Origin: Clostridiales bacterium
GTDB taxonomy: Bacteria > Bacillota > Clostridia > Christensenellales > UBA1242
DNA: 64,000 bases
Assembly: GCA_918262735.1 (NCBI GenBank)
Contig: CAKJYJ010000003.1
Span: 1-64,000 of the forward strand
Reading direction: 5' to 3'
Every line of letters begins with the position of its first letter. The first letter of the stretch is position 1. Below the pieces are notes generated by a model. It did not search any database, was not told the DNA's origin, and was given only the letters and a program-made list of their open reading frames with translations. Shown piece by piece: positions 8,873 through 17,986 of the stretch. A program made the translations under genes and the position numbers.

Positions 8873-11800
8873 ATGAACAGAACAACAAGAAAAAATTTAA
8901 GAGGAACAATTGCACTGCTTATCTGTTTAATATTGATGAGCAGTTTTTTTGCTCCTGTTTTTTCTTGGTATATTAATAGATTATCAACAAAAATTGAAAT
9001 TGATTCTGGTATCGTTGGTTCATATTTTGAACAGGGTAATGGAACAGAAGACACCCCATATGTTATTGCAAGACCAATTCAATTATATTATTTTGCTTGG
9101 CTTCAAAATTTAGGTTTTTTTAATGACGACAATCCATCTAGCACAACAAGTGATAAAAAATTCTATTTCACGCTTGGTGCTAACATTGATATGAGTGAAA
9201 ACCTAGACTATTCTGTGTTGCCACCAATTGGAACACCAGAATATCCGTTCATTGGCGTGTTTGATGGAAAATATCATTATGCACCAACCGACGAACAAGG
9301 GAATCCAACAACCGACCCATTTGACCCAAACAACACAAAGGAAGGTCAATATCACATTATTTCAAACTTAAAAGTTTCAAACACTGGGCTTTCTAACATT
9401 CCAATAAGTGGTGAAACAGGAATGCAATACATTGGTTTGTTTGGCGTTATTGGTTCAGTTACTGATGTTAACACCACTGGTGTGGTTAAAAACTTTGGGC
9501 TATATAATGTTACATTAGAAACCCAAAGCCCAATTGATGATAAAACAATAATTGGTATTGTTGCGGGATATTGCAATGGTGAGTTTGAAGGAATTGGCGT
9601 TAGCAATTGCACCGTTAAGGTAAAAAATGGTGTTAGCCCTGTTACATTAACAACTCACCAAGTTAATGCCGACACGGACGAGGTTACATCTTCTGTTGTT
9701 ACGCCTGAAACATTAAGTTTCTCACTTGTTGGTTTTAGTGATAAAACATATCAAGCATATAACCTTTCTCCAGTTGCGGGCGGTGATGAATTTGGCGGAA
9801 GCTTGGCAATGGAAAGCGTTTTTAACAAAATTTTGTCGGTTAAAAACAGTGCAGATTCAGAGCGTATGTCTTATAATATTGAGAAGGTTGTAAATATTGA
9901 CGAAAATGGCGTAAGAACCGAAAGTTATAGCAATGAAGTTGATATTGATTACCACAGATCGCTTTCAAATGTTGCAAACTTCTACTACTTAAAAGAGTAT
10001 GAAGAATTAGATGACGGGGATGTTACCGAGTCTTATTCATTGGTTGAAAGATATAGCGATAGTTCAAAGGTGTTAATTACCGATGGCCTTGGAAACTACC
10101 TTGAAGGTTACTATTCAGGCGGAACATATAGCTTGCGTAACACAACCAACAGAAACAGTGCAACGCAGTGGACTATGGCAACTTACAGCAGTTATTATAG
10201 ATTTTCTGCATCAATTAATAATGCCACACGTTATCTTTATTATAGTGGTGGAAACCTAACATTAAACAGTTCAACATATAACTGGACGGTTACAAACACC
10301 GACACAGAATATCAAGATTATTTAATTAAAACCAATTCAGGTAACAATTATATTGTTTATGATGATGGCTGGAAAATATCAACAACAGCAACAACGGTTA
10401 ATCTAAACAGGTTACCAGGCTCTGCGGTTAACCAATATATGTATCTTAATGGTGGCAGAACAATTGAAAAAAAGCAAAATGTTACAACAATAACAAGAAC
10501 AAGATATGATGCATACTTAATTCAAGACGAAAATGGAAATTATCTTGTTGGAACACCAAGTGGAATATCAAACACAACGAATTCAGCCAATGCAACCGCT
10601 TGGAGATTTTCAAATGGTGCTAGCGGCGGAACGTTTACAATTCAAGACGAAAATGAAGTTACATACTACCTATATAACAATGCAGGAACACTTCAGGTTT
10701 CATCTAGCAATTCAACAAATTGGGCAATTTCTAATGGTGAAATAACCAATGGTGGATATTATTTAGTTTATCTTGATGGCGCTTGGAAATTAAGAGAAGA
10801 AACAACTTATTATTCAATTGATAATAATAACGGAACATACTTAAATTTTGCAAATAGTAATGTTTCGGGTGGTGCAAGTTCAACAACCAAATGGCACTTT
10901 ACAAACGGGGCAGGTGGTGGAAAGTTATACACCTATGTAAATGACACAAAAACATACATTTATAACAACAACGGAACTCTTGCCACAACAACAAATGCAA
11001 ATACGGCAACGGCTTGGACGGTTTCTAGTGGACATATAACAAACAATGGTTATTATTTATTGTATTTAGATGGCTCTTGGACCGTTTTACAAGAAACAAC
11101 ATATTATTCAATTAATAATGGCGTTGGCACTTATTTGAACTTTGCAAATGGAAATATAACCAGTGGTGCAAGTTCAACAACAAGATGGCATATTGCCGAT
11201 GGAAAAATATACACATATAACGGCACAACAAAAACCTATTTATACAATAATAGTGGAACACTTACCACAACAACAAATTCTGGCACAGCGTCAGTATGGT
11301 CAAACTCAAATGGACACATAACCAATGGCGGATATTATTTGGTTTACCTTGATGGTGCATGGAAACTATGGCAAGAAACAACCTATTATGCAATTAATAA
11401 TGGAAATGGAACGTACTTAAATCTTAATAATGGAGACATTGTTGGCGGTGCAAGTTCAACAACAAGATGGCATTTTTCAAATGGTGCAAGTGGTGGACAA
11501 ATATATACATTTGTTAATGGAACAAAAACATATTTGTATAACAATAACGGAACGCTTACCACAACAACAAATTCTGGTACTGCGTCAACTTGGGCACTTG
11601 ACTCAAACAATCACAATCTAACCAGTGGCGGGTATTATCTTGGCTATAACGATGGCGTTTGGAAATTAACAGAAGAAACGGAGTATTATTTAATTGATAA
11701 CAATAATAATGTGTATCTAAATCTATCTGGCGGAAATATAGCAAATGGCACGCAACAAACAGCAACAAGATGGTACAATTCAAATGGGAAAATATATGCA

Positions 11801-14800
11801 TATAATGGCACAACAAAAACCTATTTGTATAACAATGGCGGAACTCTTACCACAACAACAAACTCTGCAACAGCGTCAACATGGGTTATTGATGGAGCTA
11901 ATGACTATTTAACCAATAATGGCTACTATCTTTGCTATAATGATGGGGCTTGGGGGGTAACTCAAGAAGCTGGTTATTATTTCATTAATGACGGCAATGG
12001 TGTTTACCTCAACCTGTCGGGCGGAAATGTGGCAAACGGCACGCAACAAACAGCAACAAGATGGTTTAATTCAAACGGGAAGTTGTATTCATATAATAAT
12101 GGAACAAAAACCTATCTTTTGAATAATGGTGGAGTGCTTAGCACAACAACAACCGAAAACAGTGCAACCACATGGACAACAGAAAATAACAATATAAAGA
12201 GTGGAAATTATTATCTTGTTTATCAAGATGGTTGGATACTAACAACAGAGACAAGTTATGACTTAATTTCAGATGGAAGTGGTAACTATTTGAATTTATC
12301 GGCTGGGAATATTGTTGTTGGAACAAGTTCAAACGCAACAAGATGGCATATTTCAAATGGGAAAATATACACCTATGTTAATGGTACGGCAACATATTTA
12401 ATTAATTCTACCGGCTCTCTTGGCACAACAACAGCGCAAGGTAGTGCAACCACATGGACAATAAGCAATAACAACATAACCAATAATGGTTATTACCTCA
12501 TTTATCAAAATGATTGGCTACTCACAAATGAAACATCATATTACTTAATTTCTGATGGCAGTGGCAATTACTTAAACCTAACAGGAAGCGGATTTGATGT
12601 TGGAACAAGTTCAAATGCAACCTCATGGCATTTTACAAATGGTGCAAGCGGTGGATTAATTTACACCCACATTAACGGAACAAGAACATATCTTGTTAAT
12701 AGTGCCGGCACGCTTTCAACAACAACAACGCAGGGCAGTGCATCTTCTTGGACGGTTTCAAATGGTCAAATATCAAATGGTGGTTATTATATTTCATATA
12801 ATGGTGTTTGGAGATTAACCAATGTTTCAACTTATTACACAATTTCTGACGGCGAGGGTAATTATTTGAACCTAACAGGTAGTGGATTTGAAGTTGGAAC
12901 AAGTTCAAATGCAACCGACTGGCAAATAACAAACACTTCAAGTGGAAAAATATACACCTATGTTAACGGCACAGCAACATACCTTTATAATAACAACGGA
13001 ACGCTCACAACAACAACAAATGCCAACACGGGAACCACATGGACGATTGATAATACAAATGGTAACATAAAGAACAATGGTTACTATTTAACATACAATT
13101 CAACAGGTTCAACTTGGGAAATTACAAACAATGTTCATTATTATTTAATTCATGACAATAACAATCATTATATGAATTTGAATAATCAGGCTTTAACAGA
13201 GGTTGGAACGAGTTCAAATGCAACCGCATGGCACTTTTCAAATGGTTCAAGTGGTGGAAATATTTCTGCAAAAGTTGGAAACACAACATATTACCTAAAT
13301 TATGTTAATGGAAATATGGTTCCACAAACAACCGCATCAACATCTTGGACTGTTAATGGAAGCACAATCTATTGCGTTAATTCAAGCACGAATTATTATA
13401 TGTTCTGTGATGGCAGTTGTTGGACGATTGTTAGAAATGGTTTAACTTCATATTATTTAATTAGCCAAACTTCAAGCAATAACTATTTATCTTGTTCGGT
13501 TAATGGCAACACTGTTTCAATTGCAAATGAAACGGTTAGGTCATATGCAAGAAAGTGGGAATTTGATAGCAGAATGAGCACTAGCTCCGGTTATCCAATC
13601 ACAACCAACATTAACGGAACAACTTATAATTTATATAGAAATAGTTATACACTTCAAATTAGTAGTTCAAATTCAACCAACTGGAGATACAACAGCGGTA
13701 GCAGATACATCTATTATAGAAGTGGTTACGGTAACACTTATCGTTATATTAGGTATTACAATAGTGGTTGGACTTCGCTCGGTAGTAGTGCAACAGCCAT
13801 TGGCTCAATTGCAAATGTGTCGTCATCAACAAGAAATGCTGTTAGAGTTGCAAGTGATGTTCAGCCAGATTTGGTTGCACAATATTCATCAGGAAGTTAT
13901 AATTTTACTAATAGTATTTCATCAAGTAATTATGACCTTTCTGTTAACACAAACAATAATAATTATAACTTAACCGCAAACATACCATACACGGCATATA
14001 GTTTAACGGCAGATGTTAATAGCACAAGTTATAGCGTTACGGTGAATACACCTAGCACAAACTATAACGTAACTGCAAATATGAACAGTTCGTCATATAA
14101 TATTTTAGCAGAGACGTCATCATTTGACTATGACATTACAAACAGAACCGAAGAAACAACGGTTGTTTGGAAAAACACAGTAAAAACTGTTGAAACGGCA
14201 GAAATTAAAGGTAAGGAAACATATATTCCTCTTGCAGAAAATGAAGATGGAACAACAAGTTTAAGGAATACTGGTTACATTGTCAGCGGTTCAAACTATG
14301 GAGTTCAAGACACCTATTCTGGTGATATTCGTGTTTCTTACTATGCAATGTCGAACTTATATAGGGCACTTGGTTATAGTAGTAACAGCAATGTATCATA
14401 TTCTTCATCAAGACTAGAAATTGTTACTAGAACATACTTATCAAATGGTTACGTTAGAATTAGCGATACCTACAATTCAAACAATGGAACAATAAACTCA
14501 GACATTAGTACTAAATTTCCAACAAAATCTGACGTTACCACCCTTGGACTTGATAAGTACACAGATTCTAGAGCACAGTTAGAAGAAACCCTTGACGGTG
14601 CCGATAATGTTTATGGACTTCACTTTATGGATGCACAAATCAACGCAAATAATTTGGTTAATATTGGAAAGGCAACCATTAACGGAAGCACGTATAACGA
14701 TTATAAAATGCCACAAGACTGTATTGACTTTAATTTGAACACAAAAGGTTCGCTAAATTTCTACGCAGGAACATACTTTCCAGGAAACAGCGCATTCTTC

Positions 14801-15421
14801 TCACTTCATCATATTGTTAGAAGTGCCGGAGAAATTGTTTCAATTAACGAAATCAGTAAAATTTATGGCGACCCAACCAACTCGGCAAAGAGCTATATTT
14901 ATGAATATGTTGGTGGTTCAACACCAACACTTCCATCTGGTTATGTTCTTATGTTTGACACAAGCTGGATTAAAAATCCGGGCCAAAGCATGGTTGAATA
15001 CGCAATGTATTACTTTGAAATACCAGTAAATGCGGGTGAGTATGCTTTGGGTTCTGTTGATGGTGCTGACGGTGCGTACCTTATTTACCTTGATATTGGT
15101 GCATCTGCAAAATCTCTTGCCGATGGAACAACTCTTGAAACAGCAATTAAAGGTATAGAGTTTGTAACATACAGTAGCTTGAATAATTCACTTAGCACAA
15201 CTTTAAGTGCCATAACAAGCGAAACAACATCTTCAGCTGTTATTATTTTGAAAAACAGATTTCAAGGTGATATTTCATTTAATATTCAAACCGTTGTTGT
15301 GGATGGTGTTGACGTTTTAAGAATTGGTTATACGCTGTCGGATACAAGTTCAAAAGATTATGTTAAGTGGACAAAGGCGTCGTCCTCGGCCGAAGTCGTC
15401 GATAACACTGTCTATACGTAG
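8873..15421 (+). CDS. Giant repetitive surface adhesin (2182 aa) with SipW-like signal
   Basis: The N-terminus has a hydrophobic segment (10-30) ending VFSWYINR, resembling the SipW-type signals of its neighbours. Residues about 45-270 look like a beta-helix adhesin domain, with GTEDTPYVI, YIGLFGVIG and GIVAGYCNG motifs reminiscent of GLUG-type repeats. Residues about 385-1640 are around a dozen units of 95-100 residues (YYLIxDGxGxYLNL...TYLYNNNGTLTTTT...GYYLVYxDGxWxL) that may form beta-trefoil or beta-propeller-like folds. Residues 1676-1752 are an 11-residue repeat. The final ~430 residues are unique. There is no LPXTG or C-terminal membrane helix, so attachment is unknown. Expression should require c-di-GMP through the riboswitch at 7864. 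Confidence 0.75.
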   Translation: MNRTTRKNLRGTIALLICLILMSSFFAPVFSWYINRLSTKIEIDSGIVGSYFEQGNGTEDTPYVIARPIQLYYFAWLQNLGFFNDDNPSSTTSDKKFYFTLGANIDMSENLDYSVLPPIGTPEYPFIGVFDGKYHYAPTDEQGNPTTDPFDPNNTKEGQYHIISNLKVSNTGLSNIPISGETGMQYIGLFGVIGSVTDVNTTGVVKNFGLYNVTLETQSPIDDKTIIGIVAGYCNGEFEGIGVSNCTVKVKNGVSPVTLTTHQVNADTDEVTSSVVTPETLSFSLVGFSDKTYQAYNLSPVAGGDEFGGSLAMESVFNKILSVKNSADSERMSYNIEKVVNIDENGVRTESYSNEVDIDYHRSLSNVANFYYLKEYEELDDGDVTESYSLVERYSDSSKVLITDGLGNYLEGYYSGGTYSLRNTTNRNSATQWTMATYSSYYRFSASINNATRYLYYSGGNLTLNSSTYNWTVTNTDTEYQDYLIKTNSGNNYIVYDDGWKISTTATTVNLNRLPGSAVNQYMYLNGGRTIEKKQNVTTITRTRYDAYLIQDENGNYLVGTPSGISNTTNSANATAWRFSNGASGGTFTIQDENEVTYYLYNNAGTLQVSSSNSTNWAISNGEITNGGYYLVYLDGAWKLREETTYYSIDNNNGTYLNFANSNVSGGASSTTKWHFTNGAGGGKLYTYVNDTKTYIYNNNGTLATTTNANTATAWTVSSGHITNNGYYLLYLDGSWTVLQETTYYSINNGVGTYLNFANGNITSGASSTTRWHIADGKIYTYNGTTKTYLYNNSGTLTTTTNSGTASVWSNSNGHITNGGYYLVYLDGAWKLWQETTYYAINNGNGTYLNLNNGDIVGGASSTTRWHFSNGASGGQIYTFVNGTKTYLYNNNGTLTTTTNSGTASTWALDSNNHNLTSGGYYLGYNDGVWKLTEETEYYLIDNNNNVYLNLSGGNIANGTQQTATRWYNSNGKIYAYNGTTKTYLYNNGGTLTTTTNSATASTWVIDGANDYLTNNGYYLCYNDGAWGVTQEAGYYFINDGNGVYLNLSGGNVANGTQQTATRWFNSNGKLYSYNNGTKTYLLNNGGVLSTTTTENSATTWTTENNNIKSGNYYLVYQDGWILTTETSYDLISDGSGNYLNLSAGNIVVGTSSNATRWHISNGKIYTYVNGTATYLINSTGSLGTTTAQGSATTWTISNNNITNNGYYLIYQNDWLLTNETSYYLISDGSGNYLNLTGSGFDVGTSSNATSWHFTNGASGGLIYTHINGTRTYLVNSAGTLSTTTTQGSASSWTVSNGQISNGGYYISYNGVWRLTNVSTYYTISDGEGNYLNLTGSGFEVGTSSNATDWQITNTSSGKIYTYVNGTATYLYNNNGTLTTTTNANTGTTWTIDNTNGNIKNNGYYLTYNSTGSTWEITNNVHYYLIHDNNNHYMNLNNQALTEVGTSSNATAWHFSNGSSGGNISAKVGNTTYYLNYVNGNMVPQTTASTSWTVNGSTIYCVNSSTNYYMFCDGSCWTIVRNGLTSYYLISQTSSNNYLSCSVNGNTVSIANETVRSYARKWEFDSRMSTSSGYPITTNINGTTYNLYRNSYTLQISSSNSTNWRYNSGSRYIYYRSGYGNTYRYIRYYNSGWTSLGSSATAIGSIANVSSSTRNAVRVASDVQPDLVAQYSSGSYNFTNSISSSNYDLSVNTNNNNYNLTANIPYTAYSLTADVNSTSYSVTVNTPSTNYNVTANMNSSSYNILAETSSFDYDITNRTEETTVVWKNTVKTVETAEIKGKETYIPLAENEDGTTSLRNTGYIVSGSNYGVQDTYSGDIRVSYYAMSNLYRALGYSSNSNVSYSSSRLEIVTRTYLSNGYVRISDTYNSNNGTINSDISTKFPTKSDVTTLGLDKYTDSRAQLEETLDGADNVYGLHFMDAQINANNLVNIGKATINGSTYNDYKMPQDCIDFNLNTKGSLNFYAGTYFPGNSAFFSLHHIVRSAGEIVSINEISKIYGDPTNSAKSYIYEYVGGSTPTLPSGYVLMFDTSWIKNPGQSMVEYAMYYFEIPVNAGEYALGSVDGADGAYLIYLDIGASAKSLADGTTLETAIKGIEFVTYSSLNNSLSTTLSAITSETTSSAVIILKNRFQGDISFNIQTVVVDGVDVLRIGYTLSDTSSKDYVKWTKASSSAEVVDNTVYT
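10030..13780 (+). repeat. About twelve ~290-bp repeats in the giant adhesin
   Basis: Units headed by a YYLIxDGxG-like motif begin near 10030, 10505, 10801, 11098, 11377, 11676, 11967, 12250, 12532, 12825, 13131 and 13446. Each unit has a second half containing TYLYNNNGTLTTTT and a third containing GYYLVYxDGxW. Repetition is strong in protein and partly preserved in DNA, as in the TGGTGCAAGTTCAACAAC blocks. Confidence 0.8.
13898..14128 (+). repeat. Seven contiguous 11-codon repeats (YxLTxNxxSxx)
   Basis: Seven units of exactly 33 bases follow each other without a gap, each starting with Tyr and with hydrophobic residues at positions 3 and often 5: YNFTNSISSSN, YDLSVNTNNNN, YNLTANIPYTA, YSLTADVNSTS, YSVTVNTPSTN, YNVTANMNSSS, YNILAETSSFD. 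An eighth degenerate unit begins YDITNR. Confidence 0.85.
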
Positions 15422-15459
15422 AAATATATATGTATACACATATAAATACCATAAAACAA

Positions 15460-15488
15460 TTGACTTTAATTTTACAAAGTGATAAAAT
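15460..15488 (+). promoter_or_regulatory. Promoter of the peptidase/ATPase/EAL cluster
   Basis: TTGACT (15460-15465) and TAAAAT (15483-15488) have a 17-base spacer, 43 bases before the first start codon. No GEMM aptamer is seen downstream of it. No terminator with a T tract separates it from the adhesin gene, so read-through from the riboswitch operon is also possible. Confidence 0.75.
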
Positions 15489-15530
15489 GTTGTCAGTTAG
15501 TAGGCGTTAAAGTCTATTATTGGAGGATTT

Positions 15531-16373
15531 ATGGATACAAAGGAAACTTTGACTAGAGGGCAAAAAGTTGGAAAAATTTTATCTTACGTTATTAATGTCG
15601 TAAGTGTAATAATCATGTTATTCTCTGTCTTCATTGTTATAACTTATTTATCAACAAAAGACAGAGGATATCCTGTTTATTTTGGTAAGGCTTATGCGGT
15701 TGTTCAATCTGACTCTATGGCAAAAGACTTATCAAAACGTGATAATTTCAAAAGGGGTGACGTTATTTGTTTTAGGGTTTTAACCGACGAAGAAAAACAA
15801 AATCTTTCTGCTGGAACACCTGGAGAAATGGATGGCGACGTTGTTACCTTCTGGGATAACAGTATTGCTGCAACAAAAGTTTTGAATACCCACAGAATTT
15901 ATGAAATAGATGTAAGAGAAGATGGGGTTTATTATTCAACAAAGGGAGATAATAACCCTAACGAAGACAGAGATCAACAGGGAAATCAAATTTGGAGAAG
16001 TGCCGATGATATCCAAGGCGTTTTTGCAGGAAAAGCATCTGGCGTTGGTAATGTATTAATGTTTATACAGGGCAAAACTGGATTTGCAGTTTTGATTGTG
16101 GTTCCTTGTGTTCTTATAATGATTTATTGTGCTGCTCTTGTAATAGTAAATCTTGTTAAATACACAAAACAAAAAGCTATTCTTCAACACGAAGATAATG
16201 TTGAAGAACTTCGTGAGCAAATGAAGGCTGAGCTTTTGAAAGAATTAGAAGAGAAGAGAAAGAAAGAAGAAGCTGAAAAATTAGCTGCAGAAGAACAGAA
16301 GGAAGAAAAGCCTGAAGAACCTGCAGAAGAGGCAAAAGAAGAATCTTCTAATAATGACAACATTGGCGAATAA
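15531..16373 (+). CDS. SipW-like signal peptidase I (Ser/His type) with charged cytoplasmic tail
   Basis: This 280-residue membrane protein has TM1 about 17-41 and TM2 about 182-208. Between them lie the S26B signal peptidase boxes: the catalytic Ser in VVQSDSM (about 54-60), the His that replaces Lys in archaeal/ER/SipW enzymes in NTHRIY (about 119), and STKGDNN (about 135). The C-terminal ~70 residues are a Lys/Glu-rich helix, longer than in Bacillus SipW. It should cleave the SipW-type signals encoded at 6102, 6896, 8016 and 8873. The tail could be a docking surface for the cytoplasmic ATPase pair that follows (inference). The ribosome site is TGGAGGAT. Confidence 0.85.
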   Translation: MDTKETLTRGQKVGKILSYVINVVSVIIMLFSVFIVITYLSTKDRGYPVYFGKAYAVVQSDSMAKDLSKRDNFKRGDVICFRVLTDEEKQNLSAGTPGEMDGDVVTFWDNSIAATKVLNTHRIYEIDVREDGVYYSTKGDNNPNEDRDQQGNQIWRSADDIQGVFAGKASGVGNVLMFIQGKTGFAVLIVVPCVLIMIYCAALVIVNLVKYTKQKAILQHEDNVEELREQMKAELLKELEEKRKKEEAEKLAAEEQKEEKPEEPAEEAKEESSNNDNIGE

Positions 16374-16430
16374 AACAAGTAATTACAAATAGTAGCTACA
16401 AACAAAAGTGTTTTTTAGGAGATATAAAAA

Positions 16431-17984
16431 GTGGCTGAGTTTGCTAGGTATTATGTTCTGTTTTTAATTAATTTTGGCAGAAATGTTGCTAAGTTTTTTG
16501 TAACTAGATTTAATGCTCTATTAGATGTATTTAGGGTAGATATACCAAAGTATTTTAGTGATTTCATAAAAGCTGCTCCAAGTTTCAATGCTGGATCTTG
16601 GATAGTTTTTGTTATCACTTTTTTACTTTCTTTTGCATTCCTTTTCTTCTTAATTTTTAGAATTGCACAACTGCTTAGAAGATATATTTTCTTTAGGGCA
16701 AAAGAAGTTGAAAAAGATCAATTATTGGAAGAAGTCGCAAAGCAAAAAGATAAAGTTGCAAAACTTATGATAGAGAAAAATCAGATATACTCTATGAAGA
16801 TGTCTGGTGGTAAAGTTGTTGATGGCTCTAATGAAACCGCAAAAAGTGCCGATGAGGGCGAGAAAGTTAAATCGGTTGAAGGATTACCAATTCAATACTC
16901 TCGTTTTGCAAAACTTTCAATGCTTGATGAAAAATATAAGATTGATGAACCATTTTTGGCAACTCCTGATTATGAGCGATTAAAACTTAATGATATTGTT
17001 GATATGTTTGTTAATTATGCAGCTTCACAACATCACCTATACTATAAAAAAGACGTTATAAGAAGTTACTTTTCTGGTATGGCTATCACAAAAGTTATTA
17101 TTTTGGAAGGTATATCTGGTACCGGTAAAACATCTTTACCATACGCTATGGGTAAGTTCTTTGATCACAGTACCACAATTGTCAGCGTTCAACCTTCATG
17201 GCGTGATAGGGGCGACTTGCTTGGATACTTAAACGAATTTACAAAAACATTTAATGAAACAGACTTCCTTGTTTCATTGTATGAATCAACATATAGAGAA
17301 GATCCATCGTTTATTATTTTGGATGAAATGAACTTGGCACGTATTGAATATTACTTTGCCGAATTCTTATCTATTATGGAAATGCCAAACATTGATGAAT
17401 GGAAAATCGATGTTGTTTCAACACCAAAAGAAGATGACCCTAAACATATTGTTGATGGAAAAATATTGGTTCCACAATCACTGTGGTTTATTGGAACAGC
17501 TAACCAAGATGATTCAACATTCACAATCACTGATAAAGTTTATGATAGAGCGGTAACTATTGACTTAAACAAAAGGGCAGACTATTTTGATGCACCTTTA
17601 ACACCAAGTTTGAAGATATCTGCAGACTTTTTATACTATCTATTTGTTAAAGCACAAAAAGAAATTACAGTTTCAGATAAATCAAAAGAATCATTATCAA
17701 AAATTGATGCCTATATGTTAGACAATTTCAAAGTTACGTTTGGTAACCGTATTTTGAAACAAATATACAACTTTGTTCCTGTTTACGTTGCTTGTGGCGG
17801 AACCGAAGAAGAAGCATTAGATTTTATGCTTATGAGTAAAATCTTTAGAAAACTTGGAACGGTTAACTTGGTTTTCTTGAAAAAAGAATTAAATTCGCTT
17901 ATTACTCTACTGGATAATTTGTTTGGTAAAAATAAACTTGAAAAGAGTATTACTTACATTAAAGAATTGATTAGGAAGGCATAA
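16431..17984 (+). CDS. Membrane-anchored MrcB/McrB-type AAA+ ATPase
   Basis: This 517-residue protein starts at GTG with TAGGAGAT upstream. A strong transmembrane segment (about 56-85) is followed by a coiled coil (about 95-130). The AAA+ domain has Walker A GISGTGKTS (about 226-234), QPSWRDRGDLLGY (about 255), a Walker B region LDEMNLARIEYYF (about 296) and a sensor GTANQDDSTF followed by DKVYDRA (about 353-370). These are hallmarks of the MrcB-type McrB relatives that pair with DUF2357 proteins in restriction/defence loci. Membrane anchoring and placement between two SipW peptidases are unusual. Family assignment is good. Its role in export, assembly or turnover of the surface proteins is inference. 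Confidence 0.8.
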   Translation: MAEFARYYVLFLINFGRNVAKFFVTRFNALLDVFRVDIPKYFSDFIKAAPSFNAGSWIVFVITFLLSFAFLFFLIFRIAQLLRRYIFFRAKEVEKDQLLEEVAKQKDKVAKLMIEKNQIYSMKMSGGKVVDGSNETAKSADEGEKVKSVEGLPIQYSRFAKLSMLDEKYKIDEPFLATPDYERLKLNDIVDMFVNYAASQHHLYYKKDVIRSYFSGMAITKVIILEGISGTGKTSLPYAMGKFFDHSTTIVSVQPSWRDRGDLLGYLNEFTKTFNETDFLVSLYESTYREDPSFIILDEMNLARIEYYFAEFLSIMEMPNIDEWKIDVVSTPKEDDPKHIVDGKILVPQSLWFIGTANQDDSTFTITDKVYDRAVTIDLNKRADYFDAPLTPSLKISADFLYYLFVKAQKEITVSDKSKESLSKIDAYMLDNFKVTFGNRILKQIYNFVPVYVACGGTEEEALDFMLMSKIFRKLGTVNLVFLKKELNSLITLLDNLFGKNKLEKSITYIKELIRKA

Positions 17985-17986
17985 TT

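Noticed and set aside
15421..15460. TATATGTATACACATATA repeat as the adhesin operon's terminator
   Set aside because: The AT-only stem has no T tract after it, so I left the two units as possibly connected by read-through.
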